Below, in pieces: positions 10,803-19,404 of a DNA stretch of 48,043 nt (the first letter of the stretch is position 1; each line of letters opens with the position of its first letter). The stretch is from Novosphingobium sp. Chol11 (lineage in GTDB: Bacteria; Pseudomonadota; Alphaproteobacteria; Sphingomonadales; Sphingomonadaceae): positions 1-48,043 of the forward strand of contig CAMDQO010000021.1 in assembly GCA_945906105.1 (NCBI GenBank), in the 5' to 3' direction. The notes beneath the pieces are model-generated. The model was not told the DNA's origin, did no database searches, and worked only from the letters and a program-made list of their open reading frames with translations. The position numbers and the translations under genes are program-made.

Positions 10803-11864
10803 TTAGAACATCGTGCTGATGTTGATATTGCCACTATAGCGCCGGGGGGTCTGGTAACCATTGAGTTTTTGCCAGACCGGAACCGCAACTTCCGCCCCCA
10901 GCCGCAACCGATCACCGATCACCAGATTGGCACCCAGCCCGGCATCCAGCCGCTGACCGCCATAATTGACCTGCACATCCACTGGTGAGGAATGGTTGTG
11001 CGCTCCGCTGTAGTGGCCCTCAATCTTGCCTTCGCTGCCATAGGCCATGCGCGCGGAAAGCGAAAAGCGCGGTGACAGCGGCTTGCTGATCCATGCCGTG
11101 GCCGCCAGCTTGTCGCCAAAACGGAACCCGCTGGCGTTCTTCTCCTCAGCGCGGAAAACATAACCAAGTTGCGCACCCCAGCCGAATGATTTTCCGCTGC
11201 CGTGCAGGGTGAATGAGGGGTTGATGTCCCATGTCCCCGAGCCACCCTGCATCATGTAATGCACAAAGGTGCCGTTGGCATTCTTGCGGCTGACGCTGCC
11301 CGTGGGGGCAGAGATCATCAGTCCGGCATGAGCGGAAAGCTGAGCCTTGCGCAATAGCGAAACCAGCGCGCCGAACTGGGTATCGCCCATACCTTCGCTG
11401 CTGTGCGACATGGTCTGGCCCGGCATCAAGGTGTGGCCTGTGTGGCCACCTGCCATTGCAGCGGCGGGCAGCCCCCTCATCGTCATGCCCATCTTCATCC
11501 AGCTTGGCATCACCATGAAGGTCACGCGGTCACTGGGTGCCCACATGATGTGCAGCATGGCCATGTCCATCGTCATCGACTGTGTGGTGGCCGAATAGCC
11601 CGCCGCAGCCACATCGGCATCAGTCACGCTTGTGCCGTCTCTTTGGGTCAGCCCGCCATAATCTTCGTGCATCCACATCAGGCCAATCATCAGATCGCCG
11701 CTTTTATGGACATGGTCGCTCATCGTGCCTGCCGGACCATGCGCATCGGCGCGATGGCCCAGGGCGACGATTTCAGGATTGATGGCAGTTTCATCGGCCA
11801 GCGCCGGCATGGCGCATAGCAGCAGAGGCAGCGCGAAGGCGCCGCCGTTAAGCAGTCTATTCAT
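10803..11864 (-). CDS. Met/His-rich outer-membrane beta-barrel protein
   Basis: The 353-residue protein has a signal peptide (residues 1-23, ending PALA). The body reads as an outer-membrane barrel of the 'transporter' (Phenol_MetA_deg-like) type: alternating strands, YGGQRLDAGLGANLVIGDRLRLGAEVAVPVW near the end and a terminal aromatic (ISTMF). Two stretches are unusually rich in Met and His: MSDHVHKSGDLMIGLMWMHEDYGG (about 47-70) and the 130-165 region with GGHTGHTLMPGQTMSHSSEGM. Such residues suggest contact with copper or another soft metal, which is inference. The DUF2946 gene lies 38 bases upstream on the same strand, probably in one operon. Confidence 0.78.
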   Translation of the reverse strand: MNRLLNGGAFALPLLLCAMPALADETAINPEIVALGHRADAHGPAGTMSDHVHKSGDLMIGLMWMHEDYGGLTQRDGTSVTDADVAAAGYSATTQSMTMDMAMLHIMWAPSDRVTFMVMPSWMKMGMTMRGLPAAAMAGGHTGHTLMPGQTMSHSSEGMGDTQFGALVSLLRKAQLSAHAGLMISAPTGSVSRKNANGTFVHYMMQGGSGTWDINPSFTLHGSGKSFGWGAQLGYVFRAEEKNASGFRFGDKLAATAWISKPLSPRFSLSARMAYGSEGKIEGHYSGAHNHSSPVDVQVNYGGQRLDAGLGANLVIGDRLRLGAEVAVPVWQKLNGYQTPRRYSGNINISTMF

Positions 11865-11902
11865 GGGTATCTACTCGCTTGAACGGATTGAAAGAGTTCG
11901 GT

Positions 11903-12292
11903 TCAGGCGAGTGTCGGCGGCCCCCTTGCCGGTGGACGCAAGGAGCGGCGGAGTGCCATGGCCACTTCAGCCAGAGCAGCCGGGGTTAGCGCTTGCGCTG
12001 CAATTGGCGGCAGCGGCAATTCGATTGCTGGCGGCAAACTAGCCGCCTGCACAGCGCCCAGCGCATAGGGGCAGGGATCGCGAGGTGCCGGTTTTTCTGG
12101 CGCTTCCTCATGCAGACGGCCATCGCGGCCCAGCGTCATAAAGGCTGGCCCGGTGCCAGTACACAGCGCGATCCGGAAGCCATCCTTGTCGGCAACCGGC
12201 ATCCAGCCCGAAGGCACAACCGCTCGCGCCATCAATGCGGCGGCGAGCAGCAGCCAGATCAGGCTTTTGAAAGAACGGGATGAGAAAACCAT
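11903..12292 (-). CDS. DUF2946 family protein
   Basis: This 129-residue protein has one N-terminal hydrophobic segment (about 12-24) followed by the family pattern ARAVVPSGWMPV, then IALCTGTG with a cysteine, and DPCPYA with a second cysteine (about residue 74). The tail is Ala/Pro-rich. DUF2946 has no proven role; members are commonly seen next to metal-uptake or metal-resistance genes. Here it precedes a Met/His-rich outer-membrane protein by 38 bases, which supports a metal-related role by context only. Confidence 0.75.
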   Translation of the reverse strand: MVFSSRSFKSLIWLLLAAALMARAVVPSGWMPVADKDGFRIALCTGTGPAFMTLGRDGRLHEEAPEKPAPRDPCPYALGAVQAASLPPAIELPLPPIAAQALTPAALAEVAMALRRSLRPPARGPPTLA

Positions 12293-12345
12293 CTGCGCCG
12301 AGCCGCTAGACGCGGATCAACTGCTGAACAAGTCCCAAGCAAGTT

Positions 12346-12870
12346 TCAGGGCAACATTCTGGCGAAGAGAAATTCCTCGTCGAGCTGTTCGCCGACGGCA
12401 AAGGTGATGTCCGCTACTTTGGCAAAGCCATAGCGCGTATAGAACCGCTGCGCCCCATCATTGCCGCTCCACACCGATAGCTGCATTTCATCTGCCTTGC
12501 GCTCCGCTGCCTCGGCCAAGGCCCAATCCATCATGGCCCTGCCAATGCCGCCGCCGGTGGCCCCGGGTGCGGTGTAAAGCTGCTTGAGTTCGATGACGTT
12601 GCGCCCCCGTGCATATTCGGGAAAGCCACAAGTGAGACCGAGCTTGCAATAGCCGACGAGCGCGCCATCCCGCTCCGCCAAGCGATAAAGCCGCGCCGGG
12701 TCTGCCACTTCAGCGGCGACAGCTTCGGGCGAAAGGGTTTCAGCGAGGAATGCGGCGAGGTCTTCCGCGCAGTATAGATGGGCAAACTTTTCGACAAAAC
12801 TGTCGATGCCCAGGCGTGACAATGCGGGCACATCGGCTGGTGTCGCAGCCCGCAAGATAAGCTCTGTCAA
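12346..12870 (-). CDS. GNAT N-acetyltransferase
   Basis: The 174-residue protein starts at a TTG (12870) preceded by a strong GAGGGGG, which makes this the likely start. It holds the GNAT fold: LRAATPADVPALSRLG at the N-terminus, then the acetyl-CoA loop APGATGGGIGRAMMDWAL (about 110-127) and NDGAQRFYTRYGFAKVADITF near the end. It may acetylate a small molecule or a protein N-terminus; the substrate is not predictable. A second GNAT gene lies 24 bases upstream on the same strand, so the two may be cotranscribed. Confidence 0.85.
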   Translation of the reverse strand: MTELILRAATPADVPALSRLGIDSFVEKFAHLYCAEDLAAFLAETLSPEAVAAEVADPARLYRLAERDGALVGYCKLGLTCGFPEYARGRNVIELKQLYTAPGATGGGIGRAMMDWALAEAAERKADEMQLSVWSGNDGAQRFYTRYGFAKVADITFAVGEQLDEEFLFARMLP

Positions 12871-12894
12871 AATAGCCCCCTCAAATTGCCCGCC

Positions 12895-13362
12895 TCAAAT
12901 TGACCGCGTCATGAAAATGCTGAAAGGATCTTCCTGATAGCCACCAAACGGCCCGCAATGAGCAAAACCGTGGCTTTCGTAAAGCCGCCGTGCTGGCACA
13001 AATTCAGGCGACGATCCGGTTTCCAGACTTACCCGCCGGTATCCACGCGCCGCCGCCTCGGCGATGAGATGGGCTAGGATTGCCTTGCCGATGCCGCGCC
13101 CTCGATAATCAGGATGGGCGCGCATTGATTTCACTTCGCCGTGCCCGTCATCCAGATGTTTGAGTGCGCCACATCCGGTCAGGCTTTCGCCGTGCCATGC
13201 AGACCAGAACGTGACATCACGCTCACGCAGCCGCTCGATCGGCATCGCGTGGACTTTGCACGGCGGCGACCACTGGTGCATCTCGTCCAGATGCAGTTGC
13301 AGCAGTGCAGCGACCTCTGGGCCGGACAGATCGTCTTCGATAATGCGCAAGCCTTTTATCAT
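12895..13362 (-). CDS. GNAT N-acetyltransferase
   Basis: This 155-residue GNAT protein has a LHLDEMHQWSPPCKVHAM segment, GCGALKHLDDGHGEVKSMRAHPDYRGRGIGKAIL with the acetyl-CoA loop (about 85-97), and ARRLYESHGFAHCGPFGGY at the end. The pattern fits the YjgM/PA4866-like branch of small-molecule acetyltransferases, which is a tentative placement. It starts 25 bases from the start of the divergent isoaspartyl peptidase gene, so the promoters must overlap or lie within coding sequence. Confidence 0.85.
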   Translation of the reverse strand: MIKGLRIIEDDLSGPEVAALLQLHLDEMHQWSPPCKVHAMPIERLRERDVTFWSAWHGESLTGCGALKHLDDGHGEVKSMRAHPDYRGRGIGKAILAHLIAEAAARGYRRVSLETGSSPEFVPARRLYESHGFAHCGPFGGYQEDPFSIFMTRSI

Positions 13363-13387
13363 CGCGCCCTTGGGCTATTCCTGCTGC

Positions 13388-14419
13388 ATGATGACAAGTA
13401 TGGTCCGCCGTTTGGCAATCGTAGCGCTGTTTGTTGCACTAGGCACATCGCCAGCCACCGCCAGGGAAGGCATAACATTGAGTGAAAAGCACTGGAGCAT
13501 CGCCATACATGGCGGCGCTGGAACCATGACACGCGCGGCCATGACTCCTGAAAAGGATGCCGAATATCGCGCCGCCCTGAACACCGCACTGGAGGCCGGT
13601 AGCAAAGTGTTGCGCGAAGGCGGCAGCAGCCTTGATGCAGTTCAGGCAGCGATCACCGTGCTGGAGAACGATCCGCATTTCAACGCCGGTCGCGGCGCGG
13701 TGTTCACGTATAACGGCACCAATGAGCTTGATGCAGCGATCATGGATGGCAAGACCCGTGCCGCCGGGGCCATCGCCGGCGTGACCCATACCAAAAACCC
13801 GATCCTGCTGGCCCGCGCGGTGATGGAGAAAAGCCCGCACGTTTTCCTGTCAGGCGCAGGGGCCGAGGAATTTGCCCGCGAACAGGGTGTCGAGCAGGTT
13901 GATCCTGACTGGTTTGCCACGCCCGAACGCTGGCGCCAGTTGCAGGAACTGAAAGCGAAGAAGCTCGGCTGGTTCGATGTCGATCTCAAATATGGCACGG
14001 TCGGCGCTGTGGCGGTGGATGGTGAGGGCCATGTCGCGGCGGGCACATCAACCGGCGGGCTGACCGGCAAGCGCTGGGGCCGCATCGGCGATTCGCCGCT
14101 GATCGGCGCGGGAACCTATGCCGATGACCGGGCCTGCGCTGTATCCGCCACCGGGGCGGGTGAGTTTTTCATCCGTGAAGGTGTGGCGCATGAAATCTGC
14201 GCGCGAATGCGCTTCACCGGCGAGAACGCGCAAAAGGCCGCTGACACCGTGATTGCCGAAGTTGGCGCTCTGGGCGGGGATGGCGGAGTGATTGTAGTAA
14301 CTCCCAAAGGCGAAGCAGTGTTTTCGTTCAGCACACCGGGAATGTACCGCGCCCGCGCCAACAGCAAAGGTCTGCACGAGGTGGCAATCTTCAAGGATGA
14401 AGCTTTAGCAAAGCATTGA
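13388..14419 (+). CDS. Secreted isoaspartyl peptidase / L-asparaginase (type 2, Ntn hydrolase)
   Basis: The protein has 343 residues from the first ATG at 13388; starts at 13391 and 13400 are also possible, and none has a clear ribosome binding site. A signal peptide ends at SPATA, so the enzyme is exported. It then matches the plant-type asparaginase family: AIHGGAGTM near the start, FNAGRGAVFTYNGTNELDAAIMDG, and the autocleavage site YGTVGAVA, where T204 becomes the N-terminal nucleophile, followed by AGTSTGGLTGKRWGRIGDSP, which binds substrate. It hydrolyses isoaspartyl dipeptides and asparagine. The frame is open further upstream, but that part overlaps the divergent GNAT gene and is not coding. 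Confidence 0.92.
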   Translation: MMTSMVRRLAIVALFVALGTSPATAREGITLSEKHWSIAIHGGAGTMTRAAMTPEKDAEYRAALNTALEAGSKVLREGGSSLDAVQAAITVLENDPHFNAGRGAVFTYNGTNELDAAIMDGKTRAAGAIAGVTHTKNPILLARAVMEKSPHVFLSGAGAEEFAREQGVEQVDPDWFATPERWRQLQELKAKKLGWFDVDLKYGTVGAVAVDGEGHVAAGTSTGGLTGKRWGRIGDSPLIGAGTYADDRACAVSATGAGEFFIREGVAHEICARMRFTGENAQKAADTVIAEVGALGGDGGVIVVTPKGEAVFSFSTPGMYRARANSKGLHEVAIFKDEALAKH

Positions 14420-14575
14420 ATTAAGCTTATTCTTGTCCTTTGACTCTGCAATGTTTGGACTTTAGCCTGCGCCCGTTCCGGGACCGGATTGGACTGGTGT
14501 TCGATCCTAGGGCGATCGGTGGGAAGAAGAGCTGCTTGTGGCTCTGGTCGCATCATCGATATTCGGGAGTGCCAA

Positions 14576-15028
14576 ATGATGATCTACGTTCGTCGCGCAG
14601 CCATTGCGGCTGCATCGCTTTGTCTTGCCTTTGCAACACCAACATTTGCTCAAAATGCCTATCCCATGGATCAGGGTGACTATGTCGAGATTGGTGGAAT
14701 TCAAATCGATGATGGCCACAGTGTTGACTATCTCAATCACGTGGCCGGACTGTGGAAGAAGGGCCAGGATTTCGCCAAATCGCAAGGCTGGATTACCAGC
14801 TACGAGGTTATGTCCAATGTCTATGGACGCAAAGGTGAGCCTGACATCTATCTGATCACGCGCTTTTCGCGGTTGGCCGATGCCGCCGAAGAACAGAAGC
14901 GCGATGAGGCATACCGCGCCTATATGCAGCGCACGGTCAGCCAGCTTGAGACAGAATCGGGTGATCGCGCCAAGTACCGCAAGCAGGCCGGATCAATGCT
15001 GCTGCGTGAGCTGCGCTTCAAGAAGTAG
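14576..15028 (+). CDS. Small secreted protein of unknown function
   Basis: A 150-residue protein from ATG 14576 (GGGAG lies 7 bases before it). Residues 1-25 form a signal peptide ending TFAQ. The mature part is alpha/beta with GDYVEIGGIQIDDGHSVDYLNHVAGLWKKGQ, ITSYEVMSNVYGRKGEPDIYLITRFSRL and a helical, charged C-terminal half. The pattern of a long helix after strands and EVMSNVY suggests a ferredoxin-like fold similar to NIPSNAP/ABM-type domains, but I do not recognise a family. It is followed by a hairpin with a T-run. Confidence 0.7.
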   Translation: MMIYVRRAAIAAASLCLAFATPTFAQNAYPMDQGDYVEIGGIQIDDGHSVDYLNHVAGLWKKGQDFAKSQGWITSYEVMSNVYGRKGEPDIYLITRFSRLADAAEEQKRDEAYRAYMQRTVSQLETESGDRAKYRKQAGSMLLRELRFKK

Positions 15029-15050
15029 GCCATAGTTCAGGGTTTGGGGC

Positions 15051-15089
15051 TCCCCGTCCGGCATCGCCCGGGCGGGGAAGACTCTTTTT
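15051..15089 (+). terminator. Intrinsic terminator
   Basis: TCCCCGTCCGG pairs with CCCGGGCGGGGA around a short loop (one imperfect pair), followed by CTTTTTA. It lies 23 bases after the small secreted protein gene and overlaps the end of the convergent RDD gene. Confidence 0.6.
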
Positions 15090-16011
15090 ACCCCCACTTG
15101 TCTGCTTTGCGTTTACCCAGCCGCATATTACCTTCCAGCCGCGCGCGCAGCTGGGTGTAATAGGTCTCAAGGAAAGCGCGTTCATCGCCTGTGCCCGGAT
15201 CCCAGCCGATCTTGGTGCAGATCGCCTCATGCACCGAGACAATGCCCTCGCGACGGTTTTCGCGCAGCACCCGTTCGAGCGTTTGCAGCTCGTATTCGCC
15301 GTAAGCTGACAGCTCCTTTTCACCAAAGCGATAGGCAGCACCTGTCGTTTCGCTGGCCTCCCCGCGTGAGGCACCGCCAAGTGACATCGCTGCTTGCAAC
15401 TTGCGTTTGGGGGCTTCGACCACCCAGGTTCCGGCAATCAGATCACCGGCGCGCAGGGCGTCGCGGTTGAAGCAGGGGAACAGCGCAAAGATCAGGAACC
15501 AGGTCAGTCCGGCAATGCCTGCACCGCCCATATCGCCGCCGCGCGCTGCCAGCAGCATGAAGATCGGCATGAACAGTTCCAGATCGCGCAGCAGATTGCG
15601 CGCCAGCACCATTTCCGCCGTCAGCCGCCCACCATCGCGTGAGGCTATGCGGATGCCGACCAGCCGCTTGCCCGGTGTCGCGCCGCGCGGGCCAAGCTCA
15701 AAGAACAGGAAATAGGCGTTGCGGAACAGAAACATCGCCGCCAGCCACAGGATAAACAGGAATTGCACCGCCAGCCCGACACCGCTTTTCGAAGCTGTCA
15801 TCCGATCGGCTTGCGAAATGCCGCCAAACACAGCGAGCAGACCTGCTGTCGTCGCGAAAATCAGCACCACGATCAGCACCAGATCGATCGCCAAGGCGCC
15901 AAACCGCGCACCTCTGCTGGCGACCACCATTTTGATCGCAATGCCCTCGGGTGTCACCAGGGTGCGGGTGCGCCGGTCGGTCAAGCCGGGACGCAGTGTT
16001 GCCGCACTCAC
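15088..16011 (-). CDS. RDD family membrane protein
   Basis: The 307-residue protein starts at a GTG that overlaps the SpoIIM-like stop codon by four bases (GTGA). It opens with RTLVTPEGIAIKMVVASRGARFGALAIDLVL, the RDD domain start, then about five membrane segments to residue 180; GPRGATPGKRLVGIRI and FNRDALRAGDLIAGTWVV are RDD landmarks. A cytoplasmic C-terminal part (about 200-307) is soluble and charged. RDD proteins have no settled function (some act in ion or solute transport). This is the last gene of a six-gene overlapping cluster containing a MoxR ATPase. Confidence 0.85.
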   Translation of the reverse strand: MSAATLRPGLTDRRTRTLVTPEGIAIKMVVASRGARFGALAIDLVLIVVLIFATTAGLLAVFGGISQADRMTASKSGVGLAVQFLFILWLAAMFLFRNAYFLFFELGPRGATPGKRLVGIRIASRDGGRLTAEMVLARNLLRDLELFMPIFMLLAARGGDMGGAGIAGLTWFLIFALFPCFNRDALRAGDLIAGTWVVEAPKRKLQAAMSLGGASRGEASETTGAAYRFGEKELSAYGEYELQTLERVLRENRREGIVSVHEAICTKIGWDPGTGDERAFLETYYTQLRARLEGNMRLGKRKADKWG

Positions 16012-17072
16012 GCTTCTGCCCCGCGTCCGCGAAAGGCGAAGAAATAGCCCAACCAGATCGCCAGCATCGAACCACCGATGGCCAGCCGCGCCTGCGTGCT
16101 ATCCACCAGCTGGCGCGCAAACCCTTCGAGCATGGCGGCGAAGACCAGCATCAGCACCACGCCCGCCATCACTGTCGCCGCGCGCTGCCCCGCCTCGCTG
16201 GCAGCCTGCAACACCCCGCGCGTACCGGGAAAGGCGATGTTGCGGCCGATATGCAACCCTGCCGCTCCTGCCAACAGAATAGCGAACAGCTCGGTTGTGC
16301 CATGAACCGAAAGCCAGCCGGTGAAATCGAGCAGCAGCCCCTGTCCATCATAGAGCCACAGCATCGCGCCCAGCAGCGCGGTATTCTGGACCAGCAGCAG
16401 CAGCGAAGGGATGCCAAAGGCAAAGCCAAGCGCGAAGGCCAAAATAGCAATCTGCGCATTGTGGCTGAACAGGCTGGCGGCGAAGATCGACAACCCGTCC
16501 TGCCCAGTGTTGCCAAACAGCGTGCCCTTCAGCGCTTCATGGCTGGCACCGGGCTGTCGCACATCCATGAAATTACCTGGAACGATGGCAGCATACCATT
16601 CGGGATCACCCGCGACGAGCAACCAGCCCACTGCCGTGCCCGCCACCATGACCGCCAAAGCGATGAGGATATCGAACCAGATCCCGCGCACCGCCGCCGA
16701 AAGCCCGCCGCCGAGGAAGCCCTTGAACCAGCCCCACAGCGACTGACGCGGGCCATAGACGAGGAACCAGGCGCGCTGCACCAGTCCTTCGAGATAGGCC
16801 AGTGTCGCCGCATCGAGCGAGGTTTCACGCGCGACCGAAAGGCTGGAGGCAACGGTGCGATAAAGCACCGGCAGCGCCAGCAAGTCGGCATCGGGAATCC
16901 GCCGCAGCCGCCCCGATTCCATGCGGCTGACGATGGCCTCCAGCCGCTTCCAATCGCCCTCGCGGTCTTGCCGAAAGCGGTCAGAGCGCAGCGCCGCAGC
17001 AGTGATCGCGGCTTCCTGCAGGGCTGCCTTGCCGCCGAAAAGCCCGGCGCCCCATAGACCTCCTGTCGCCAT
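16008..17072 (-). CDS. SpoIIM-like (stage II sporulation protein M) membrane protein
   Basis: A 354-residue protein with a soluble N-terminal part (about 1-110), containing DWKRLEAIVSRMESGRLRRIPDADLLALPVLYRTVASSLSVARETSLD, then five to six membrane helices. The conserved HGTTELFAILLAGAAGLHIG (about 260-280) identifies the SpoIIM/DUF95 family. These proteins occur in non-sporulating bacteria beside MoxR and DUF58 genes, where their role is unknown. Its ATG overlaps the DUF58 stop by one base (TGATG), and its stop overlaps the RDD start. Confidence 0.87.
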   Translation of the reverse strand: MATGGLWGAGLFGGKAALQEAAITAAALRSDRFRQDREGDWKRLEAIVSRMESGRLRRIPDADLLALPVLYRTVASSLSVARETSLDAATLAYLEGLVQRAWFLVYGPRQSLWGWFKGFLGGGLSAAVRGIWFDILIALAVMVAGTAVGWLLVAGDPEWYAAIVPGNFMDVRQPGASHEALKGTLFGNTGQDGLSIFAASLFSHNAQIAILAFALGFAFGIPSLLLLVQNTALLGAMLWLYDGQGLLLDFTGWLSVHGTTELFAILLAGAAGLHIGRNIAFPGTRGVLQAASEAGQRAATVMAGVVLMLVFAAMLEGFARQLVDSTQARLAIGGSMLAIWLGYFFAFRGRGAEA

Positions 17073-18418
17073 CAGCCGATCCTCCCCGAACGCTTGACCG
17101 CCAGATAGGCATCGATCAGCCGCGTGCCGACCTGACTGTAAGGCGCCTCGATCACTTCAACGCCGATCTGGCGCAGGCGCTGCTGCACAAGGGCGCGCTG
17201 GCGCAGCAGGCCATCGGCGGAAACCGCCATGGCCAGCTCGGGCATCCCGGCGGGCTCAGCGGCGGCAATATCTTCCAGTTCTTCATCTGCCAGGGTAACA
17301 AAGATCACCAGATGGCGCGAGACGAGGCGCGAGACGCTTTCGACCATCAGTTCAGCGCTGGTGGGATCGGTGAAATCGGAAAAGATCACCACCAGCGAGC
17401 GTCGCGCCAGCCGCCCGGCCAGTGTTGCCAGCGCGAGGGTGAAATTGGGTTCCTGCGCATGGTAATCCAGCCCCGCAGCGGCGCTTTGCAGCCGGTGGAA
17501 ATCGCGCGTGTCGCTGATGAACGGGCTGGCCAGTTCGGGCCTTGCGGCAAAGCCGAACAGCGCAACACGATCGCCGCCTTTCAACGCGACATAGGCAGTG
17601 GCGAGCGCGGCGGAAACCGCACGATCAATCCGCGCCATGCCGCCAATCGGTTCGCACATCGCCTGCCCGCAATCGAAGGCGAAGACGATCTGGTTATTGC
17701 GTTCAACCTCATATTCCTTGGCATAGAGGTGCGCGTGGCGGGCCGATGCCTTCCAGTCGATCCGGCGGCGATCCATGCCTGACTGGTATTCGGCCAGTGC
17801 CTCGAACTGCGTACCCTCACCGCGTATCCGCCGGGCAATATGCCCGAAATTCGAATCCTTGAGGAAAGCCTGCAAGGCGGGCGAACGCACAATGGCAAGG
17901 TTAGGCCACACGCGGACCGCTTGGTCGAGATCGACCATGCGTTGCCGCGCGCCAATGCCCAATGGCCCCTGCCAGCGCAGCCAGACCCGCGTGATCTCGC
18001 CGGTGCCGCGCCGCTTGGGCGTGACTTCCGCCGTGCCTTGCCAGGTCTCGCTTGCCGGATCGCGTCCCAGTGCCAAGTCAAGCCGTCCGCCCGGTGCCAG
18101 ACGCGGATCGAGCATCAGCGATGCTTCGACGCGGCTGGTGATCCGTCCGGCTATATCGGCCAGCACGACGATCTTTGCCGCATCGCCGACTTCGCAATCG
18201 CTGGGTGCCAGCACGCGCAGGTCCATCAGCTTGCCCGCCACCAGCGCATCAATGATCACCAGCACCAGCAAGGTCAGGCCAAGCGCCGGTGCGGCGATCC
18301 ATGCCCCCGGTGCGGCGGCAGCGACGACCAGCGCCAGCGGCGCGGCCAGCGCCACCAGCAGCGCCGCCCGCACGGTCGGGACGATGCCCGATCCTGTAGA
18401 GGCGAAAGGTAGCTTCAA
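17072..18418 (-). CDS. DUF58 domain protein (VWA-like)
   Basis: A 448-residue protein with two close N-terminal membrane segments (about 15-55), then a soluble body. The DUF58 landmark [24 protein letters not shown] sits near residue 215-240, followed by a von Willebrand A-like half: [14 protein letters not shown] (altered MIDAS-type DxS motif), [16 protein letters not shown] and [17 protein letters not shown]58 proteins are the usual partners of MoxR ATPases. Its start overlaps the moxR stop by four bases. Confidence 0.9.
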   Translation of the reverse strand: MKLPFASTGSGIVPTVRAALLVALAAPLALVVAAAAPGAWIAAPALGLTLLVLVIIDALVAGKLMDLRVLAPSDCEVGDAAKIVVLADIAGRITSRVEASLMLDPRLAPGGRLDLALGRDPASETWQGTAEVTPKRRGTGEITRVWLRWQGPLGIGARQRMVDLDQAVRVWPNLAIVRSPALQAFLKDSNFGHIARRIRGEGTQFEALAEYQSGMDRRRIDWKASARHAHLYAKEYEVERNNQIVFAFDCGQAMCEPIGGMARIDRAVSAALATAYVALKGGDRVALFGFAARPELASPFISDTRDFHRLQSAAAGLDYHAQEPNFTLALATLAGRLARRSLVVIFSDFTDPTSAELMVESVSRLVSRHLVIFVTLADEELEDIAAAEPAGMPELAMAVSADGLLRQRALVQQRLRQIGVEVIEAPYSQVGTRLIDAYLAVKRSGRIG

Positions 18419-19404
18419 CGCGGCGCTTCGGTCTGGGCAACGAGATCGGCCACCAGTGCCTCAACCTGCTTGCCCTCAATCTCGGCGGCGGGCGACAGCA
18501 ACAGACGGTGGCGCAGCACGGCGGTGGCCAGCGCTTTGACATCATCGGGCAGCACATAATCGCGTGCTTCCAGCGCGGCGCGGGCGCGGGCGGCATTGGC
18601 CAGCAGCACCGCCGAGCGCGGGCTGGCCCCGGCGGAAAGATCGGCGCTATCCCGCGTCGCGCGCACCAGCCGCACGACATAATCAACGACGCTCTCGGCA
18701 ATCGTCACGCCCTTCACCGCCTGGGCTGCGGCACCAAGGCCAGCAGCATCAGTCACCGCACCAATGCCGAAATCGGCGATGCGCGGTGGTCCGGCGCGTT
18801 CGCCAAAGCGGGTGACGATGCGCGCTTCCTCTTCAAGGCTGGGATAGGCCACCAGCAGCTTGAACAGGAACCGATCAAGCTGGGCCTCGGGCAGCGGATA
18901 GACGCCCTGACTTTCGATCGGGTTCTGCGTGGCCACCACCATGAAATGCGGCGGCAGCTGATGCGCCTGACCATCGAGTGTCACCCGGCGTTCCTGCATG
19001 GCCTCAAGCAAGGCCGCCTGCGTCTTGGGCGGGGTGCGGTTGATTTCGTCGGCCAGCAGCAGATCGCAGAAAATCGGTCCGCGCGTCAGGGTGAACTGGC
19101 TGGTCTGGAAATTGAACAGGTTGGAGCCCAGAATATCGCCCGGCATCAGATCGGGGGTGAACTGGATGCGCCCGAAATCAAGCCCGAGCGAGGCGGCGAA
19201 GCACTGGGCGAGGAAAGTCTTGGCGGTTCCCGGCGGCCCTTCGAGCAGCACGTGCCCCTGCGAAAACAGCGCGATCAGCAGATGCTCGACCGTTTCGGTC
19301 TGCCCGACCACGGCCTTGGCAACTTCGGTGCGGATGGCATCGGCTAGGTTACGGACGTCTGCAAGACTGGTTGGTGCAAGACTGGTTGGAACTGGTTCGC
19401 TCAT
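18415..19404 (-). CDS. MoxR family AAA+ ATPase
   Basis: A 329-residue MoxR ATPase: Walker A GPPGTAKT (residues 56-63), Walker B LLLADEIN (about 114-121), sensor 1 in [24 protein letters not shown], and a C-terminal lid with [19 protein letters not shown]. MoxR proteins act as chaperone-like remodelers of partner VWA proteins, here the DUF58 protein encoded immediately downstream (four-base overlap). A 15-bp tandem duplication near its start repeats the TSLAPTSLA segment of its N-terminus. Confidence 0.95.
   Translation of the reverse strand: MSEPVPTSLAPTSLADVRNLADAIRTEVAKAVVGQTETVEHLLIALFSQGHVLLEGPPGTAKTFLAQCFAASLGLDFGRIQFTPDLMPGDILGSNLFNFQTSQFTLTRGPIFCDLLLADEINRTPPKTQAALLEAMQERRVTLDGQAHQLPPHFMVVATQNPIESQGVYPLPEAQLDRFLFKLLVAYPSLEEEARIVTRFGERAGPPRIADFGIGAVTDAAGLGAAAQAVKGVTIAESVVDYVVRLVRATRDSADLSAGASPRSAVLLANAARARAALEARDYVLPDDVKALATAVLRHRLLLSPAAEIEGKQVEALVADLVAQTEAPR
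19361..19390. repeat. 15-bp tandem duplication in the 5' end of the MoxR gene
   Basis: GCAAGACTGGTTGGT is followed by the same 15 bases with one change at the last position. It duplicates five residues (P-T-S-L-A) before the conserved core of the ATPase and keeps the reading frame. Confidence 0.75.

Noticed and set aside
13160..13387. N-terminal extension of the isoaspartyl peptidase frame
   Set aside because: It overlaps the divergent GNAT gene almost completely and precedes a clear signal peptide.
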